Shown: piece by piece, positions 8,090 to 17,596 of the stretch
Numbering within the stretch: position 1 is the stretch's first letter
Layout of the letters: the number at the start of each line of letters is the position of its first letter
Source: JBDHTQ01 sp039808765
GTDB taxonomy: Bacteria > Pseudomonadota > Alphaproteobacteria > UBA2400
NCBI GenBank assembly: GCA_039808765.1
Contig: JBDHTQ010000010.1
Location: forward strand, 12,418 to 76,417
DNA: 64,000 nucleotides
Reading direction: 5' to 3'
Notes under the pieces: generated by a model
What the model was told of the DNA's origin: nothing
Databases searched by the model: none
What the model saw: only the letters and a program-made list of their open reading frames with translations
Program-made: the position numbers and the translations under genes

Positions 8090-10012
8090 ATGTCGAACAC
8101 CGAAACACACACTTTTCAAGCTGAAGTCAGCCGTCTGCTTGATATTGTTGCCCACTCCCTTTACAGCGAACGAGAGGTTTTCTTGCGTGAATTGATCTCA
8201 AACGCTTCGGATGCTTGTGATCGCCTGCGTTATGAAGCGCTTACGCAGTCCTCCATGCAAACCGCTAACCAACAAGAATTGGTAATAACGCTCACCCCCA
8301 ACAAAGAGCAAAATCAGCTGATTGTTAGTGATAATGGAATTGGGATGAACAAGCAGGAGTTGCTCACAAATCTTGGAACTATTGCCAAGTCCGGCACGGG
8401 TGAATTTCTCAAGTCAGCACGAGAAAAAACAGATGCCCCTTCGTTAATAGGGCAATTTGGTGTAGGGTTTTACTCTGCATTCATGGTTGCTGATGAAATA
8501 GAGGTTCGCACACGTCGCGCTGATGAAAAGCAAGGATGGCTTTGGACATCAACCGGACATGGGAGTTTTTCATTATCCCCCTGTGAAAAAGAAGAAGCAG
8601 GTACAAGCATTACGCTTAAATTGAAAGATGATGCAAAAGAGTTTTTAGAAACATCACGCTTGAAAGAAATTGTTTCCCGTTATTCTGACCATATTGCTTT
8701 TCCCATTCGCACGGCTGTCGACAATGAGGGCAACCAAGAGGGAATGACAACGACATTGAATACGGCCTCCGCACTTTGGTTGAAGTCGCCACGAGAAATT
8801 ACCGAAGATCAATACAAAGAATTTTACCATCACAACGCGCACGCCTACGACGACCCTGCCCTCACCCTGCATTGGCATGGTGAAGGCGTTATTGATTACA
8901 GAGCCTTGTTATTTGTGCCATCAACAAAACCTTTCGATCTGTTTGATCCACAACGGCGCCATCATGTTAAGCTTTACGCGCGCCGTGTCTTTATCACGGA
9001 TGCAGCCGAAGGATTGCTTCCACCCTATCTGCGTTTTATGCGGGGTATCGTTGACAGTGAAGATTTGCCCCTCAATGTAAGCCGTGAGATGCTGCAGCAT
9101 AATCCAATTTTAGCGAAGATCAGCACAAGTCTTACCAAGCGGATTCTGGGTGATTTGGCAAAGGTTGCAAAAGATCCAGAAAAAATCAGCACCTATGAAA
9201 CGTTCATCGACAATTTTGGCGCAGTTCTAAAAGAAGGACTCTATGAAGATCGTGACCATAAAGATCTGATTTTCAATCTTTGCCGCTTCCATACCACGAA
9301 GACAATTGTCGATGATGGTCGAATGATTTCCCTTCAGACTTATGTTGAAAGAATGAAAGAAGGACAAACGCAAATTTTTACCATCAACGGCACAGATCGC
9401 GGCACGCTCATGAACTCGCCGCAGCTTGAAGCATTTAGGGATAAAGGTATTGAAGTTTTGCTGCTAACAGATCCCGTTGATGATTTTTGGCTGGCTCAAG
9501 TTGGTGATTACATGGGAAAACCATTTCAATCAGTTACAAAAGGTGCCGCTAATCTTGAGAACATTAAAACATCACAGGATAAAAAAGAATCACATGATTC
9601 ATCACGCGATGAGCAGCCACCTTCCACCGAGATTGAAGCGTTCATCAATGAGATGAAAAACATTTTGGGGCAAGAAGTTAGCGATGTGCGGGCCTCTAAA
9701 AGATTAACCTCAAGCGCTGTGTGTTTGGTTGCGAGCGACAGCGATATTGATATTAATCTTGAAAGACTACTTCGTGCGCACAAGCAGCTTCCACAAGGGG
9801 GGGTACGGCGTATTCTTGAAGTCAACCTCTCGCATGAGCTGGTAAAAACCATGATCAATTTACAGAAGAGTGGTGATACACGTGACTCTTTTAGCGACCT
9901 AGCCCATCTTTTACTTGATCAAGCGCGTATTTTAGAGGGCGAGCCATTGCCTGACCCTGCTGCATTTGCACAGCGCATGACAAGTCTATTGGCGAAAAAA
10001 ACCGCTGCTTGA
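8090..10012 (+). CDS. htpG: Molecular chaperone HtpG (Hsp90)
   Basis: 640 residues, full length. ATP-dependent cytoplasmic chaperone acting on late folding intermediates. The N-terminal GHKL ATPase is intact: FLRELISNASDACD (catalytic Glu and ATP-binding Asn), DNGIGM, GTIAKSGT and the GQFGVGFYSAF lid region. The middle domain carries the catalytic Arg loop (NVSREMLQHN). The C-terminal dimerisation domain ends with the usual short tail without an MEEVD motif. A ribosome-binding site (GGAG) precedes the ATG. It is monocistronic, closed by a very stable hairpin at 10063-10118. Confidence 0.97.
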   Translation: MSNTETHTFQAEVSRLLDIVAHSLYSEREVFLRELISNASDACDRLRYEALTQSSMQTANQQELVITLTPNKEQNQLIVSDNGIGMNKQELLTNLGTIAKSGTGEFLKSAREKTDAPSLIGQFGVGFYSAFMVADEIEVRTRRADEKQGWLWTSTGHGSFSLSPCEKEEAGTSITLKLKDDAKEFLETSRLKEIVSRYSDHIAFPIRTAVDNEGNQEGMTTTLNTASALWLKSPREITEDQYKEFYHHNAHAYDDPALTLHWHGEGVIDYRALLFVPSTKPFDLFDPQRRHHVKLYARRVFITDAAEGLLPPYLRFMRGIVDSEDLPLNVSREMLQHNPILAKISTSLTKRILGDLAKVAKDPEKISTYETFIDNFGAVLKEGLYEDRDHKDLIFNLCRFHTTKTIVDDGRMISLQTYVERMKEGQTQIFTINGTDRGTLMNSPQLEAFRDKGIEVLLLTDPVDDFWLAQVGDYMGKPFQSVTKGAANLENIKTSQDKKESHDSSRDEQPPSTEIEAFINEMKNILGQEVSDVRASKRLTSSAVCLVASDSDIDINLERLLRAHKQLPQGGVRRILEVNLSHELVKTMINLQKSGDTRDSFSDLAHLLLDQARILEGEPLPDPAAFAQRMTSLLAKKTAA

Positions 10013-10062
10013 CACAATCTAGAATATTTAGTGGGCATTCAGTGCGCTTCTACATAGCCCTC

Positions 10063-10118
10063 CAGTGAGTAAGCATTGCTTTCATTCAATTGTGATCCTG
10101 AAAGCAATGCTTACACTG
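10063..10118 (+). terminator. Long hairpin downstream of htpG
   Basis: TAAGCATTGCTTTCA pairs perfectly with TGAAAGCAATGCTTA (15 bp) around a 14-nt loop. Beyond a 2-nt bulge the pairing continues with CAGTG/CACTG. Neither strand has a clear T-run after it, so it may be an RNA-stabilising or weak bidirectional terminator between htpG and the convergent gene at 10160. Confidence 0.6.
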
Positions 10119-10159
10119 TAAAAAACCATGTAAATCAAAAAATATAGACGCTCTTGATA

Positions 10160-10717
10160 CTAAGAATTCATCGCATATTGACCCCATTTTTCCCTCAAAG
10201 CACATTTCGTTTTTCTGTAAACACTTTCAGCACCCAACATAGTTCCCAATGAAACAGCTAAAAACGAAACACCGATAGCACAATACATGAGGGAATTAAC
10301 CTGCACCAACTGCTCTAGACCACAATAAGCTCCCGCCACGGGAGCTAACGCATAAACACCGATCTGCGTTGCCCCTTTTTGGATGCTCTTAAGTATGCCA
10401 ATTTCGTTTAATCGGTTTAGTACGATTGTGGGGTGTCCCGCACCCAAAACTAAATTCTTTCCCTCGCTATCATGAAGAAATTCACAATGACGAGGAATTG
10501 TTGAACGCATTTCGTTCAGGCTTTTTCTCACACCCCAGCAATCTTTAAGCATATGCCCGAAGGCAACCACAGCCCCGAGCGTTGATATTGGAGGAAGAAC
10601 AGCCGCACAAGCAGCGGCAACACCGAGACAAAAAACTTCACGGCGCTTAAAATCAAGGTTTTGTCGGACATTGGAGCAAATTTTTTCAAATTCGTCCAAG
10701 CTTATTGACTGATTCAT
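10160..10717 (-). CDS. Unknown membrane-associated protein
   Basis: 185 residues. An N-terminal charged helix (SLDEFEKICSNVRQNLDFKRREVF) is followed by hydrophobic stretches at about 29-52 and two more near 115-160, separated by a soluble loop. There is no signal peptide and no recognised family. Its RBS (AAAGGA) is 9 nt from the ATG. It is preceded by a 285-nt AT-rich region. It is the last of three same-strand genes with the ABC exporter and the 443-residue orphan, though the gaps are large enough for separate promoters. Confidence 0.5.
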   Translation of the reverse strand: MNQSISLDEFEKICSNVRQNLDFKRREVFCLGVAAACAAVLPPISTLGAVVAFGHMLKDCWGVRKSLNEMRSTIPRHCEFLHDSEGKNLVLGAGHPTIVLNRLNEIGILKSIQKGATQIGVYALAPVAGAYCGLEQLVQVNSLMYCAIGVSFLAVSLGTMLGAESVYRKTKCALREKWGQYAMNS

Positions 10718-11002
10718 AATTTAAAATCCTTTATATTAAAATTTCATAATTGAAATAGTCCAACCCAACATCAACCAGTTGTACTATCCCCCCCCTAAGA
10801 GGTTATCGTCTCTAATCATTTCAAGCAGTACACTAAAACCAAGACTTATAAGATTATAAAATATCGTGATGATAAGTCTTATAAAATTTGTATACAATTG
10901 GCATTGGTATTGTCAACAATCACATCAACACACCGTGGAACGAAACAACAATACACTTGTGTCCTTTTTATATACAATTTTTACTTTTAAGTTATTCTGG
11001 AC
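10718..11002. other. AT-rich intergenic region with inverted repeat
   Basis: No coding frame convinces. It contains AAGACTTAT...ATAAGTCTT (9-bp arms about 22 nt apart, near 10841-10881), a C-run (CCCCCCC near 10789) and the palindrome TTGTATACAA near 10888, with TATACAATT recurring near 10971. These could be operator or promoter elements for the 185-residue gene to the left. No match to a known regulator is claimed. Confidence 0.35.
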
Positions 11003-12334
11003 TTATACCCGACTCCCTGGCTTCAAAGAGTGAAAGGGAAGTTTTGTTGCCTCTTTAGCAACGGGTGACCAAGGGCTCGATAAAATTTTATTGCCAGCCA
11101 GACTGAGGATTCCATCATAGTTTAATCCGCACGGCAAAGGTTGTTCCCTTTCAATGGATGCACTCACACCAACACTATTAAAGAGATAGCTAGGACGAGA
11201 GCCATGCAAATGCAAATCAAAATCACTAAAAAACATCAGTGACCAATTTAGATCAGGAGGCAGCAAGCGTTGATTTTCAAGTTGGCGGCGTCTTTGCCCA
11301 ACAAGCGCCAGGGCCATTTCATGACTATTCCATTGCCTAAAGTTATGATTTGGCTTGTTAAAACCCATTTGCATAGCACTGACGATCGTGTTTTCATCAG
11401 TTGCAAAAGCATATAAACTTCCTGAACGGATGATTTCAGGAGGAATATTGGAGCGCCGACAGATGCTCTGAGCTTCCAACAACATTTGATGTGGTTGTCT
11501 GACACTAAGTTGATAAGCACGCGCGAGATCTGCGCACGCGGTAACATCACCTGAAAAATCGAACGAATGCAAAAAGCCCCTCTGCAAAACCGGAAAATGC
11601 AGAGAACTAAGGTCATGCCACTTTAGTCCTTGCTCTTCACGCGACATAGAGACTGGTCTTCTGCTATATTCCGTCTGACCGAGGGCAATACCTTTTTTTA
11701 AAAAAGCTCTCTGATAACAACCTAGCCCATAATGATCAATTTTATTTGTCGGCATAACACAAAAAACACTGGCTTGAAAATTTTTGGCGGTATTGTGGTT
11801 AAAATTCATTTTATCTTTGGTAAGACACTGCTGGCCCTTGTTAATTGCCATCTGAAGAAGTGTGTTTGTGTCAGCAATTAGATCCACGCTACCCCGCCTG
11901 CATACATCGACCATTAAAACTTTTTTTATTTCGCCACTCTCGGCTTCATGTATGACGAGATACATAATCCCTGCAATCATGAGTGAACGTGGCAATAAAC
12001 AATTCTTTCCATCAAAATAACATGCTTTAATCAAGCTGACCTCATCGCAGCTCTGATAATTATTAAAATAGTCCCCAAAAGTACACGGTTCAATAAGCTG
12101 AACATGATAAAGAGGGTCGATAGGAAGCAATTCGCATGGTATTAGTTCTCCCGTACCAGTGATGGATACTTGATGTTGTTGAGCAGCACCAGTATTCCCA
12201 CTGCCTGAAGAAACAGCTCTGTTTGGGGGGCGAAAGCCAGCACTACGAGCTCCAGCCACAACTAAACGTTTTTCCCAAGGTATCACTGGACTAAGGCTAG
12301 CCATCCGTCTTTTAAACTCTTTTAAATGAACCAT
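11003..12334 (-). CDS. Unknown 443-residue protein
   Basis: No family recognised. Soluble, no signal peptide. The N-terminus is basic, then a Gly/Ser/Gln-rich linker (about residues 40-58). Two apparently folded parts follow: residues 60-220, with several cysteines and a conserved-looking IMYLVIHEAESGEIKKVLMV strand-turn-strand, and residues 225-443. The C-terminus is basic (SLKPGSRV). It lies 96 nt downstream of an ABC exporter on the same strand. A secreted substrate or toxin-like role is possible from this position only. Start codon is uncertain because the RBS is weak. Confidence 0.55.
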   Translation of the reverse strand: MVHLKEFKRRMASLSPVIPWEKRLVVAGARSAGFRPPNRAVSSGSGNTGAAQQHQVSITGTGELIPCELLPIDPLYHVQLIEPCTFGDYFNNYQSCDEVSLIKACYFDGKNCLLPRSLMIAGIMYLVIHEAESGEIKKVLMVDVCRRGSVDLIADTNTLLQMAINKGQQCLTKDKMNFNHNTAKNFQASVFCVMPTNKIDHYGLGCYQRAFLKKGIALGQTEYSRRPVSMSREEQGLKWHDLSSLHFPVLQRGFLHSFDFSGDVTACADLARAYQLSVRQPHQMLLEAQSICRRSNIPPEIIRSGSLYAFATDENTIVSAMQMGFNKPNHNFRQWNSHEMALALVGQRRRQLENQRLLPPDLNWSLMFFSDFDLHLHGSRPSYLFNSVGVSASIEREQPLPCGLNYDGILSLAGNKILSSPWSPVAKEATKLPFHSLKPGSRV

Positions 12335-12430
12335 TTTAATTACTTTCTAGAAAATTGTTTGGGGGCCGTTATACTCCCTTAATAAAATCGCTTGCAAGCA
12401 CGAAATTAAAACTTCGAAAAAAAACACGCA

Positions 12431-14284
12431 TTAAACCTGATCAGCAATAAACCCAGCAGATTGTAACCGCCATAAACGGGCATACAATCCACCCTGAGCA
12501 AGCAAATCTTCATGTGTACCGTCTTCAATTATTCTGCCTTTATCAAGAACAATAATGCGATCCATGCTTTGAAGGGTTGAAAGACGGTGTGCAATTGCGA
12601 TAACCGTTCTTCCCCGCATCACATTTTTTAGACTTTCTTCGATCAATTTTTCAGATTCACTGTCCAAAGCCGAGGTTGCCTCATCTAAAATCAAAAGTGG
12701 TGCGTTTTTCAAGATCGCACGCGCCAACGCTATCCGCTGACGCTGCCCACCAGATAGCTTTACGCCGCGTTCACCCACCTCAGCATCATAGCCGGTGTAT
12801 CCGTTTTGATCGATAAGCTTTACAATAAAATCATGCGCATAAGCTTGTTTTGAGGCTGCAATGATCTCATCAAGTGTAGCATTTGGACGACCAAACCGAA
12901 TGTTTTCAATCACAGAACGATGAAGCAGATCGGACGTTTGAGGAATAACGCTCATCACACTACGTAAACTTTCTTGTGTAACGTGTGCGATATCCTGCCC
13001 CGAAAAATAAATCTTCCCTTGCTGCAAATCATAGAGTCGCAAAATGAGTTGAACCAGCGTCGATTTACCAGCGCCGCTTGTGCCAACAATGCCGACCTTC
13101 TGACCTGATGTTATCGTCAAAGAAAGTTTTTCAAAAACTTGTTGGGCTGGATAAGAAAAACTTAAATTCTCAATTTTTATTGACCCGTCATTCACGATAA
13201 GCTCAGAAGCATCAGGAGAATCTTTGACCTCAAAATCTTGAACAATGGTATCAATCCCGTTTTTAATTTCAGCGTAAAGGCTAATACACTCTTGAATAAT
13301 CTGGTCCAACCACCAGCTGTTGTAGGCAACATAAGCACCATACGACAATGCTGCAACCACATCACTAAGCCCCATTTGTCCCCGACTGTAAAAATAGATT
13401 GATGCAATCAAGATAGATATCTGAAGAAATAAGTTCGTGCTATGACGCATAAACTCGACAAAACAATTAGCAATCATCGTTTTTTGTTTAAACAATGATG
13501 CAGACTTCATATAGCCACGTATATATTGATCCTCACTTTTTTGACGAGAAAATGTTTTTACTAAAAAAATATTAGATATACTGTCGATATAATGCCCCCT
13601 CAAAGTGTTCGTTCCCTCAATGGTATCAAGTTCAAGGGGGAAAACATATTTTTGCAGGTAATATGCAATTCCCGCCCCCATAACCAGATAAATTCCAATA
13701 ATGACGATAAAAACCCAATTCAAAAAGCAAAAGAAAATTATCGTTCCAATTAACTGAATGACGCAATAATTTAAGCTAACAGAACATATTAGAATAACTT
13801 TGCGAATGGAGTCCGGCATTTCCATCACTTTTCCAGCCAGACTACCAACAAAATCATCCTGAAAAAATCGGTAAGAATGGCCGTATAAATATTGCCCGAG
13901 CTGCCGTCGAATCATCATCACAAAGGGCGGAAAATAAAAAGAATTAATGATACCCACGATGGTGAAAAGTAGACGTGAAAGTATCTGGACAAAAATTATG
14001 TATGCAAGAACCAGCAACCAAAGGTAGGTGTAACTGGATGATTTATCGCTATATAAGTCTGAAAACGCCTGAGAAAATTGACCAAAAAACCACGGTTCCA
14101 AGGCAAGCATTACATTGGCAGTAAGCGCGAATAAAAAAACAACCAGACATGGAAACTTGAGCTGCTTAACAAAAAACCAAATAAATGGAAATACACGGGA
14201 CGGTAAAACTGTGTTCTTCGGTATCTCTTTGTCGATCAAAAACAGCCTTTTCTTAATGCTCTTTTCAAAAAAATTATACACCAT
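12431..14284 (-). CDS. ABC exporter (fused membrane and ATPase domains)
   Basis: 617 residues, a half-transporter that would homodimerise in the inner membrane. Residues about 35-340 form the six-helix exporter domain. The ATPase domain follows: Walker A GTSGAGKST near residue 401, Q-loop in IPQTSD, signature LSGGQRQRIALA, Walker B LLILDEAT and switch His in AHRLS. The family (MsbA/ABCB-like) exports lipids, peptides or drugs, and substrate cannot be inferred. No HlyD-type adaptor or outer-membrane factor is adjacent and there is no peptidase C39 domain. Upstream lies the PAS-PAS chemoreceptor gene, 64 nt away on the same strand. Confidence 0.92.
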   Translation of the reverse strand: MVYNFFEKSIKKRLFLIDKEIPKNTVLPSRVFPFIWFFVKQLKFPCLVVFLFALTANVMLALEPWFFGQFSQAFSDLYSDKSSSYTYLWLLVLAYIIFVQILSRLLFTIVGIINSFYFPPFVMMIRRQLGQYLYGHSYRFFQDDFVGSLAGKVMEMPDSIRKVILICSVSLNYCVIQLIGTIIFFCFLNWVFIVIIGIYLVMGAGIAYYLQKYVFPLELDTIEGTNTLRGHYIDSISNIFLVKTFSRQKSEDQYIRGYMKSASLFKQKTMIANCFVEFMRHSTNLFLQISILIASIYFYSRGQMGLSDVVAALSYGAYVAYNSWWLDQIIQECISLYAEIKNGIDTIVQDFEVKDSPDASELIVNDGSIKIENLSFSYPAQQVFEKLSLTITSGQKVGIVGTSGAGKSTLVQLILRLYDLQQGKIYFSGQDIAHVTQESLRSVMSVIPQTSDLLHRSVIENIRFGRPNATLDEIIAASKQAYAHDFIVKLIDQNGYTGYDAEVGERGVKLSGGQRQRIALARAILKNAPLLILDEATSALDSESEKLIEESLKNVMRGRTVIAIAHRLSTLQSMDRIIVLDKGRIIEDGTHEDLLAQGGLYARLWRLQSAGFIADQV

Positions 14285-14348
14285 GTTTCAGCCACCTTCT
14301 GAAGCGAAGGTAACAAGAAAGATTGTCAAAGAAAACTAAAATATATGT

Positions 14349-15830
14349 TTAGGCAATTGCTTGCTTTATAAGCGTCATTAGCGTTTGGCTGTCATCAGAA
14401 AGAGTTTGTGAAGAACACCTGATATCATGCAAATTTTGATTAACATCTGCGACAGCAGTGGCCGCAAGTTGCATATTTGACAAAATACCATGTGTCACAA
14501 CAGACTGCTCTTCAACAGCAGAAGCAACGGTGTTAACGCTTACTTCAACATCTGCAATTGCTTTTTTGATGGATGTAAGTGTTTCTACTACATCAACCGA
14601 GACCGACTGGATATTTATAATTTCTTGAGAAATTTTTTTCGTCGCATGAGCAACTTGCCCAGCAAGGTTTTTAACTTCGCTGGCAACAACGGCAAAGCCC
14701 TTTCCTGCTTCGCCGGCACGTGCTGATTCAATAGTCGCGTTGAGCGCAAGTAGGTTGATATTACTTGCAATATCCTGAATAAACTCAATTACGCTTGTCA
14801 TTGAGCTTGCTCCGGCTGACAGATCAACAGTCTTTTTGTCTGCATCGTGAACATGGTGAAGAGTTTTTGTAACAGTGTTTTGCGTGCAATTAATGTTGCT
14901 TGAGATTTCGCGAATGGAGTTATTCAACTCATCGACTGCAGCAGCAACCATTTGCACCCCGTTTGAAGTTTGCGACGAGGCATTTGACGCAGTGGATGTT
15001 TGCGTTTTCACATCATTCAGCGCTTGAGCAACGCCGCTGAATTGTTGATCAATTTCTTCCGATATTTTTCGGCGATTTGTTATATCGCTCGCGTATTTTA
15101 CAACTTTCATAAGCTTGCCTGACGGACCAAAAACAGGGTTGTAAGAAGCCTGAATCCAAACCTCTCGCCCGCCTTTACCAAGCCTTTTGTATTGTGCCAT
15201 CTGGTAAACACCACGACGAAGATTGTCCCAAAACTCTTGATATTCACGGCTATTAGAATAAGCACCATCTACAAAAATGCGATGATGTCTACCCACGATT
15301 TCCTTTAAAGTGTATCCCATGCAATCCAAAAAGTTTTGATTTGCAGAAATAATTGTCCCATCGGGATTAAATTCAATCACGGCTTGAGATTTTGAGATCG
15401 CTTTAATCTGGCCTTCAAAATCAGCCGATTTTTTCTTCTGCTCAGTAATGTCGGTTGCAAATTTTACAATCCGAAAAAGCTTCCCTTGATCATCAAACAT
15501 CGGATTATATGACGCTTGAATCCAAACTTCTTCTCCTTGTTTGTTCAAACGCATAAATTCGGCTGCTTGGGTATGACCCTCGCTTAGTTTTTTCCAAAAT
15601 TCCTTATAATCTGTACTTTCGGCATATTCCTTAGTTACGAATATGCGGTGATGACGTCCCTTAATTTCATCTAAGGCATATCCCATAGCGTTCAAAAAAT
15701 TCTGATTGGCGTCTAAAATGATCCCATTGAGATCGAATTCGATAACAGCTTGAGATTTGTTGATAGCGGATAGCTTTGCATCTTGCACTATCAAGGTCTC
15801 ATGAAATTTTTTACTTTTCCAAAAACTCAT
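14349..15830 (-). CDS. Soluble PAS-PAS methyl-accepting chemotaxis protein
   Basis: 493 residues from the ATG at 15828-15830, chosen for its AGGA ribosome-binding site (the frame opens 8 codons earlier). No membrane segment. Two PAS domains in tandem (about 20-135 and 145-255) are near repeats of each other: both contain SQAVIEF, GRHHRIFV, EVWIQASYNP and a PAC-like end. The C-terminal signalling domain has the conserved hairpin tip (NLLALNATIESARAGEAGKGF AVVA region). This is the architecture of cytoplasmic redox or dispersal receptors such as BdlA and Aer-like proteins. The PAS domains probably bind haem or flavin, not determinable here. Confidence 0.9.
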   Translation of the reverse strand: MSFWKSKKFHETLIVQDAKLSAINKSQAVIEFDLNGIILDANQNFLNAMGYALDEIKGRHHRIFVTKEYAESTDYKEFWKKLSEGHTQAAEFMRLNKQGEEVWIQASYNPMFDDQGKLFRIVKFATDITEQKKKSADFEGQIKAISKSQAVIEFNPDGTIISANQNFLDCMGYTLKEIVGRHHRIFVDGAYSNSREYQEFWDNLRRGVYQMAQYKRLGKGGREVWIQASYNPVFGPSGKLMKVVKYASDITNRRKISEEIDQQFSGVAQALNDVKTQTSTASNASSQTSNGVQMVAAAVDELNNSIREISSNINCTQNTVTKTLHHVHDADKKTVDLSAGASSMTSVIEFIQDIASNINLLALNATIESARAGEAGKGFAVVASEVKNLAGQVAHATKKISQEIINIQSVSVDVVETLTSIKKAIADVEVSVNTVASAVEEQSVVTHGILSNMQLAATAVADVNQNLHDIRCSSQTLSDDSQTLMTLIKQAIA

Positions 15831-15970
15831 TTTTCCTCGCTTTTGGTTAAACATCCAATGAATTTAATAAAATTTTATTAATAAATATAAATCCGCCGTT
15901 AAAGCTGTATATTTCAGGGCATTCATTGTTCAGACGTGCACCAAATAACGATCTGCGGGCGTACAAATTT

Positions 15971-17179
15971 TCAGTCAGCCTGTGTATCAGGAAAGACGCT
16001 CCAGTTTACAAGGCGGGCCTGATTATTGACATGACGAATCTCACCGACATAACTCCCCATATTGGATTGATGGGTCATTGAATCAATACGGACACTCCCT
16101 TGAGGTCCGCCAAAAATGCCAACGTTTACAAAAGCATTTGCAAGCACTTCGGGGTCTGTGGTTCCAGCGTGTTGTAATGCGGCGGCAATCAATTGATAGC
16201 CGAGATACCCGTGTAAGCTACCGTAGGTCGGCAGAGCATGATATTTAGCATAATATTTTTTAACAAAAGCAGACTGTGGCTGATCCTTTTCGTTTGCATT
16301 TAAAAAATCTTCAACCGGATAGCCTGTGCAAATCCAACCATCAGGCAGATCAGCGCCGATGGTTTCGCGCACGTCGGAATAGCCGTTCCATGGCGAAAAA
16401 ACTTTCCTTGCTTGCAACCACTTGCGCGCATTCCCTTCCCGTACAAATTGGACCACATCCGTGGGAAACCCGGCAAAGAAAATGCCTTCAGGATCAGCCT
16501 TCATCAAAACAGGAAAAAGAGTACCTGCATTTATTTTTTCAGCTTCATAACGATGCTCATAAACAATTTTTGCGTCTGGCACCTTTTTCAGAAGTTCTTG
16601 TTTAAAAACGTCCTGCGCAAGAATTCCGTCATCAAATGTCGGCACGATAATTGCCCATGTTTTTATCCCTGATTGAGCAGCTTGAGACACAAGCGCAAGC
16701 GTATCATTCCGGGTCGTAGGCCAAAGGCTAAAGGTAAAAGGTGTTTTATGATCTCCAACGATAGCATCACCAGGCGAGAACGTTGCAAGAAACGGTATCT
16801 TGTTGTGCGTAGCATAATTTGAAATTGCTGCAGCCGTCGAATTGTACCATGCCCCAGCCAACAGATCGACATGATCACGCGAAACCAGCTCGGCGGTTAA
16901 GCGCATCGCCTCAGCAGCATTTCCTTTGTCATCTCGAATTGTATAATTCAGAGGACGGGAAAGAACCCCACCGTTGGCGTTGATTTCCTCTAGTGCAAGC
17001 CTTACACCATTTTCGTATGCTGTAACAGATTTTGGATCAAGACTGAAAGAATTGACGTCGCCAACTAAAATAGGCGTTTGTGTTGATTGCATCTCTGTCG
17101 CATGGGCTGTGCTTTGATTATTCAGAGCACCCATGATGATCGCGATCAAAAAACGTAAAATCAGACCTTTTTTAAGCAT
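15971..17179 (-). CDS. Periplasmic binding protein, Leu/Ile/Val family (branched-chain amino acid/amide type)
   Basis: 402 residues. An N-terminal signal peptide (MLKKGLILRFLIAIIMGAL, cleaved after about residue 28) directs it to the periplasm. The mature part has the two-lobe type I fold: an early GDVNSFSLDPKSV binding segment, ALEEINANGGVLSRPL, and a central FFAGFPTDVVQFVREG. Family members deliver branched-chain amino acids, urea or short amides to ABC permeases. No permease or ATPase gene lies nearby, so it is an orphan component, or partners with a distant transporter or a receptor. Confidence 0.85.
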   Translation of the reverse strand: MLKKGLILRFLIAIIMGALNNQSTAHATEMQSTQTPILVGDVNSFSLDPKSVTAYENGVRLALEEINANGGVLSRPLNYTIRDDKGNAAEAMRLTAELVSRDHVDLLAGAWYNSTAAAISNYATHNKIPFLATFSPGDAIVGDHKTPFTFSLWPTTRNDTLALVSQAAQSGIKTWAIIVPTFDDGILAQDVFKQELLKKVPDAKIVYEHRYEAEKINAGTLFPVLMKADPEGIFFAGFPTDVVQFVREGNARKWLQARKVFSPWNGYSDVRETIGADLPDGWICTGYPVEDFLNANEKDQPQSAFVKKYYAKYHALPTYGSLHGYLGYQLIAAALQHAGTTDPEVLANAFVNVGIFGGPQGSVRIDSMTHQSNMGSYVGEIRHVNNQARLVNWSVFPDTQAD

Positions 17180-17322
17180 CCCGTATCCCCCAAAGATGCA
17201 ACAAGCTTAGTCGAACGCACTGATTTTTGAAGCATAAAATTGTAGTCTGAATTAGTCCTCTTTATTATAGGGGGCAATTCTGTGAATTTTTCATCGATTG
17301 ATAAAGATAAAATATTCAACTC

Positions 17323-17351
17323 TTGACAGAATCCATCATAAACAATACGTT
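17323..17351 (+). promoter_or_regulatory. Possible promoter of the atp operon
   Basis: TTGACA is a perfect sigma-70 -35 box 72 nt before atpI. Seventeen bases later TACGTT is only a partial -10 match. Tentative. Confidence 0.3.
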
Positions 17352-17400
17352 GCGTTCATCGACTGTGGGAGCAACATCCTTCATGTTTTGAGGGGGGAGT

Positions 17401-17583
17401 ATGTCAGAACCAAATCTAACAGCTGCTTGGGATTTGGTTTTTTGTGTATTTGCGATTGGCGCTATCGGCTATGGGTTGGATCGGTGGCTTCATACCCTGC
17501 CGTTGTTGATGTTTATAGGGTTGATCGTAGGCATGATAGCGGGATTGTGGCGTATGGCACACAACGCATCTGTTAACAAATAA
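17401..17583 (+). CDS. atpI: ATP synthase assembly protein AtpI/AtpZ-like
   Basis: 60 residues with two membrane helices (about 9-27 and 31-52) connected by the short GYGLDRWLHTLP turn, as in the AtpI/AtpZ family. These help c-ring assembly or Mg uptake for the F-type ATP synthase. The RBS (GAGGGGGGA) is strong. First gene of the F0 operon, 13 nt before atpB. Shorter than typical AtpI (about 100 residues), but the operon position supports it. Confidence 0.85.
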   Translation: MSEPNLTAAWDLVFCVFAIGAIGYGLDRWLHTLPLLMFIGLIVGMIAGLWRMAHNASVNK

Positions 17584-17596
17584 CGGGAGGTTAAAC

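Noticed and set aside
11248..11616. Second minus-strand frame inside the 443-residue orphan gene
   Set aside because: Composition is that of a shifted reading frame and it has no RBS.
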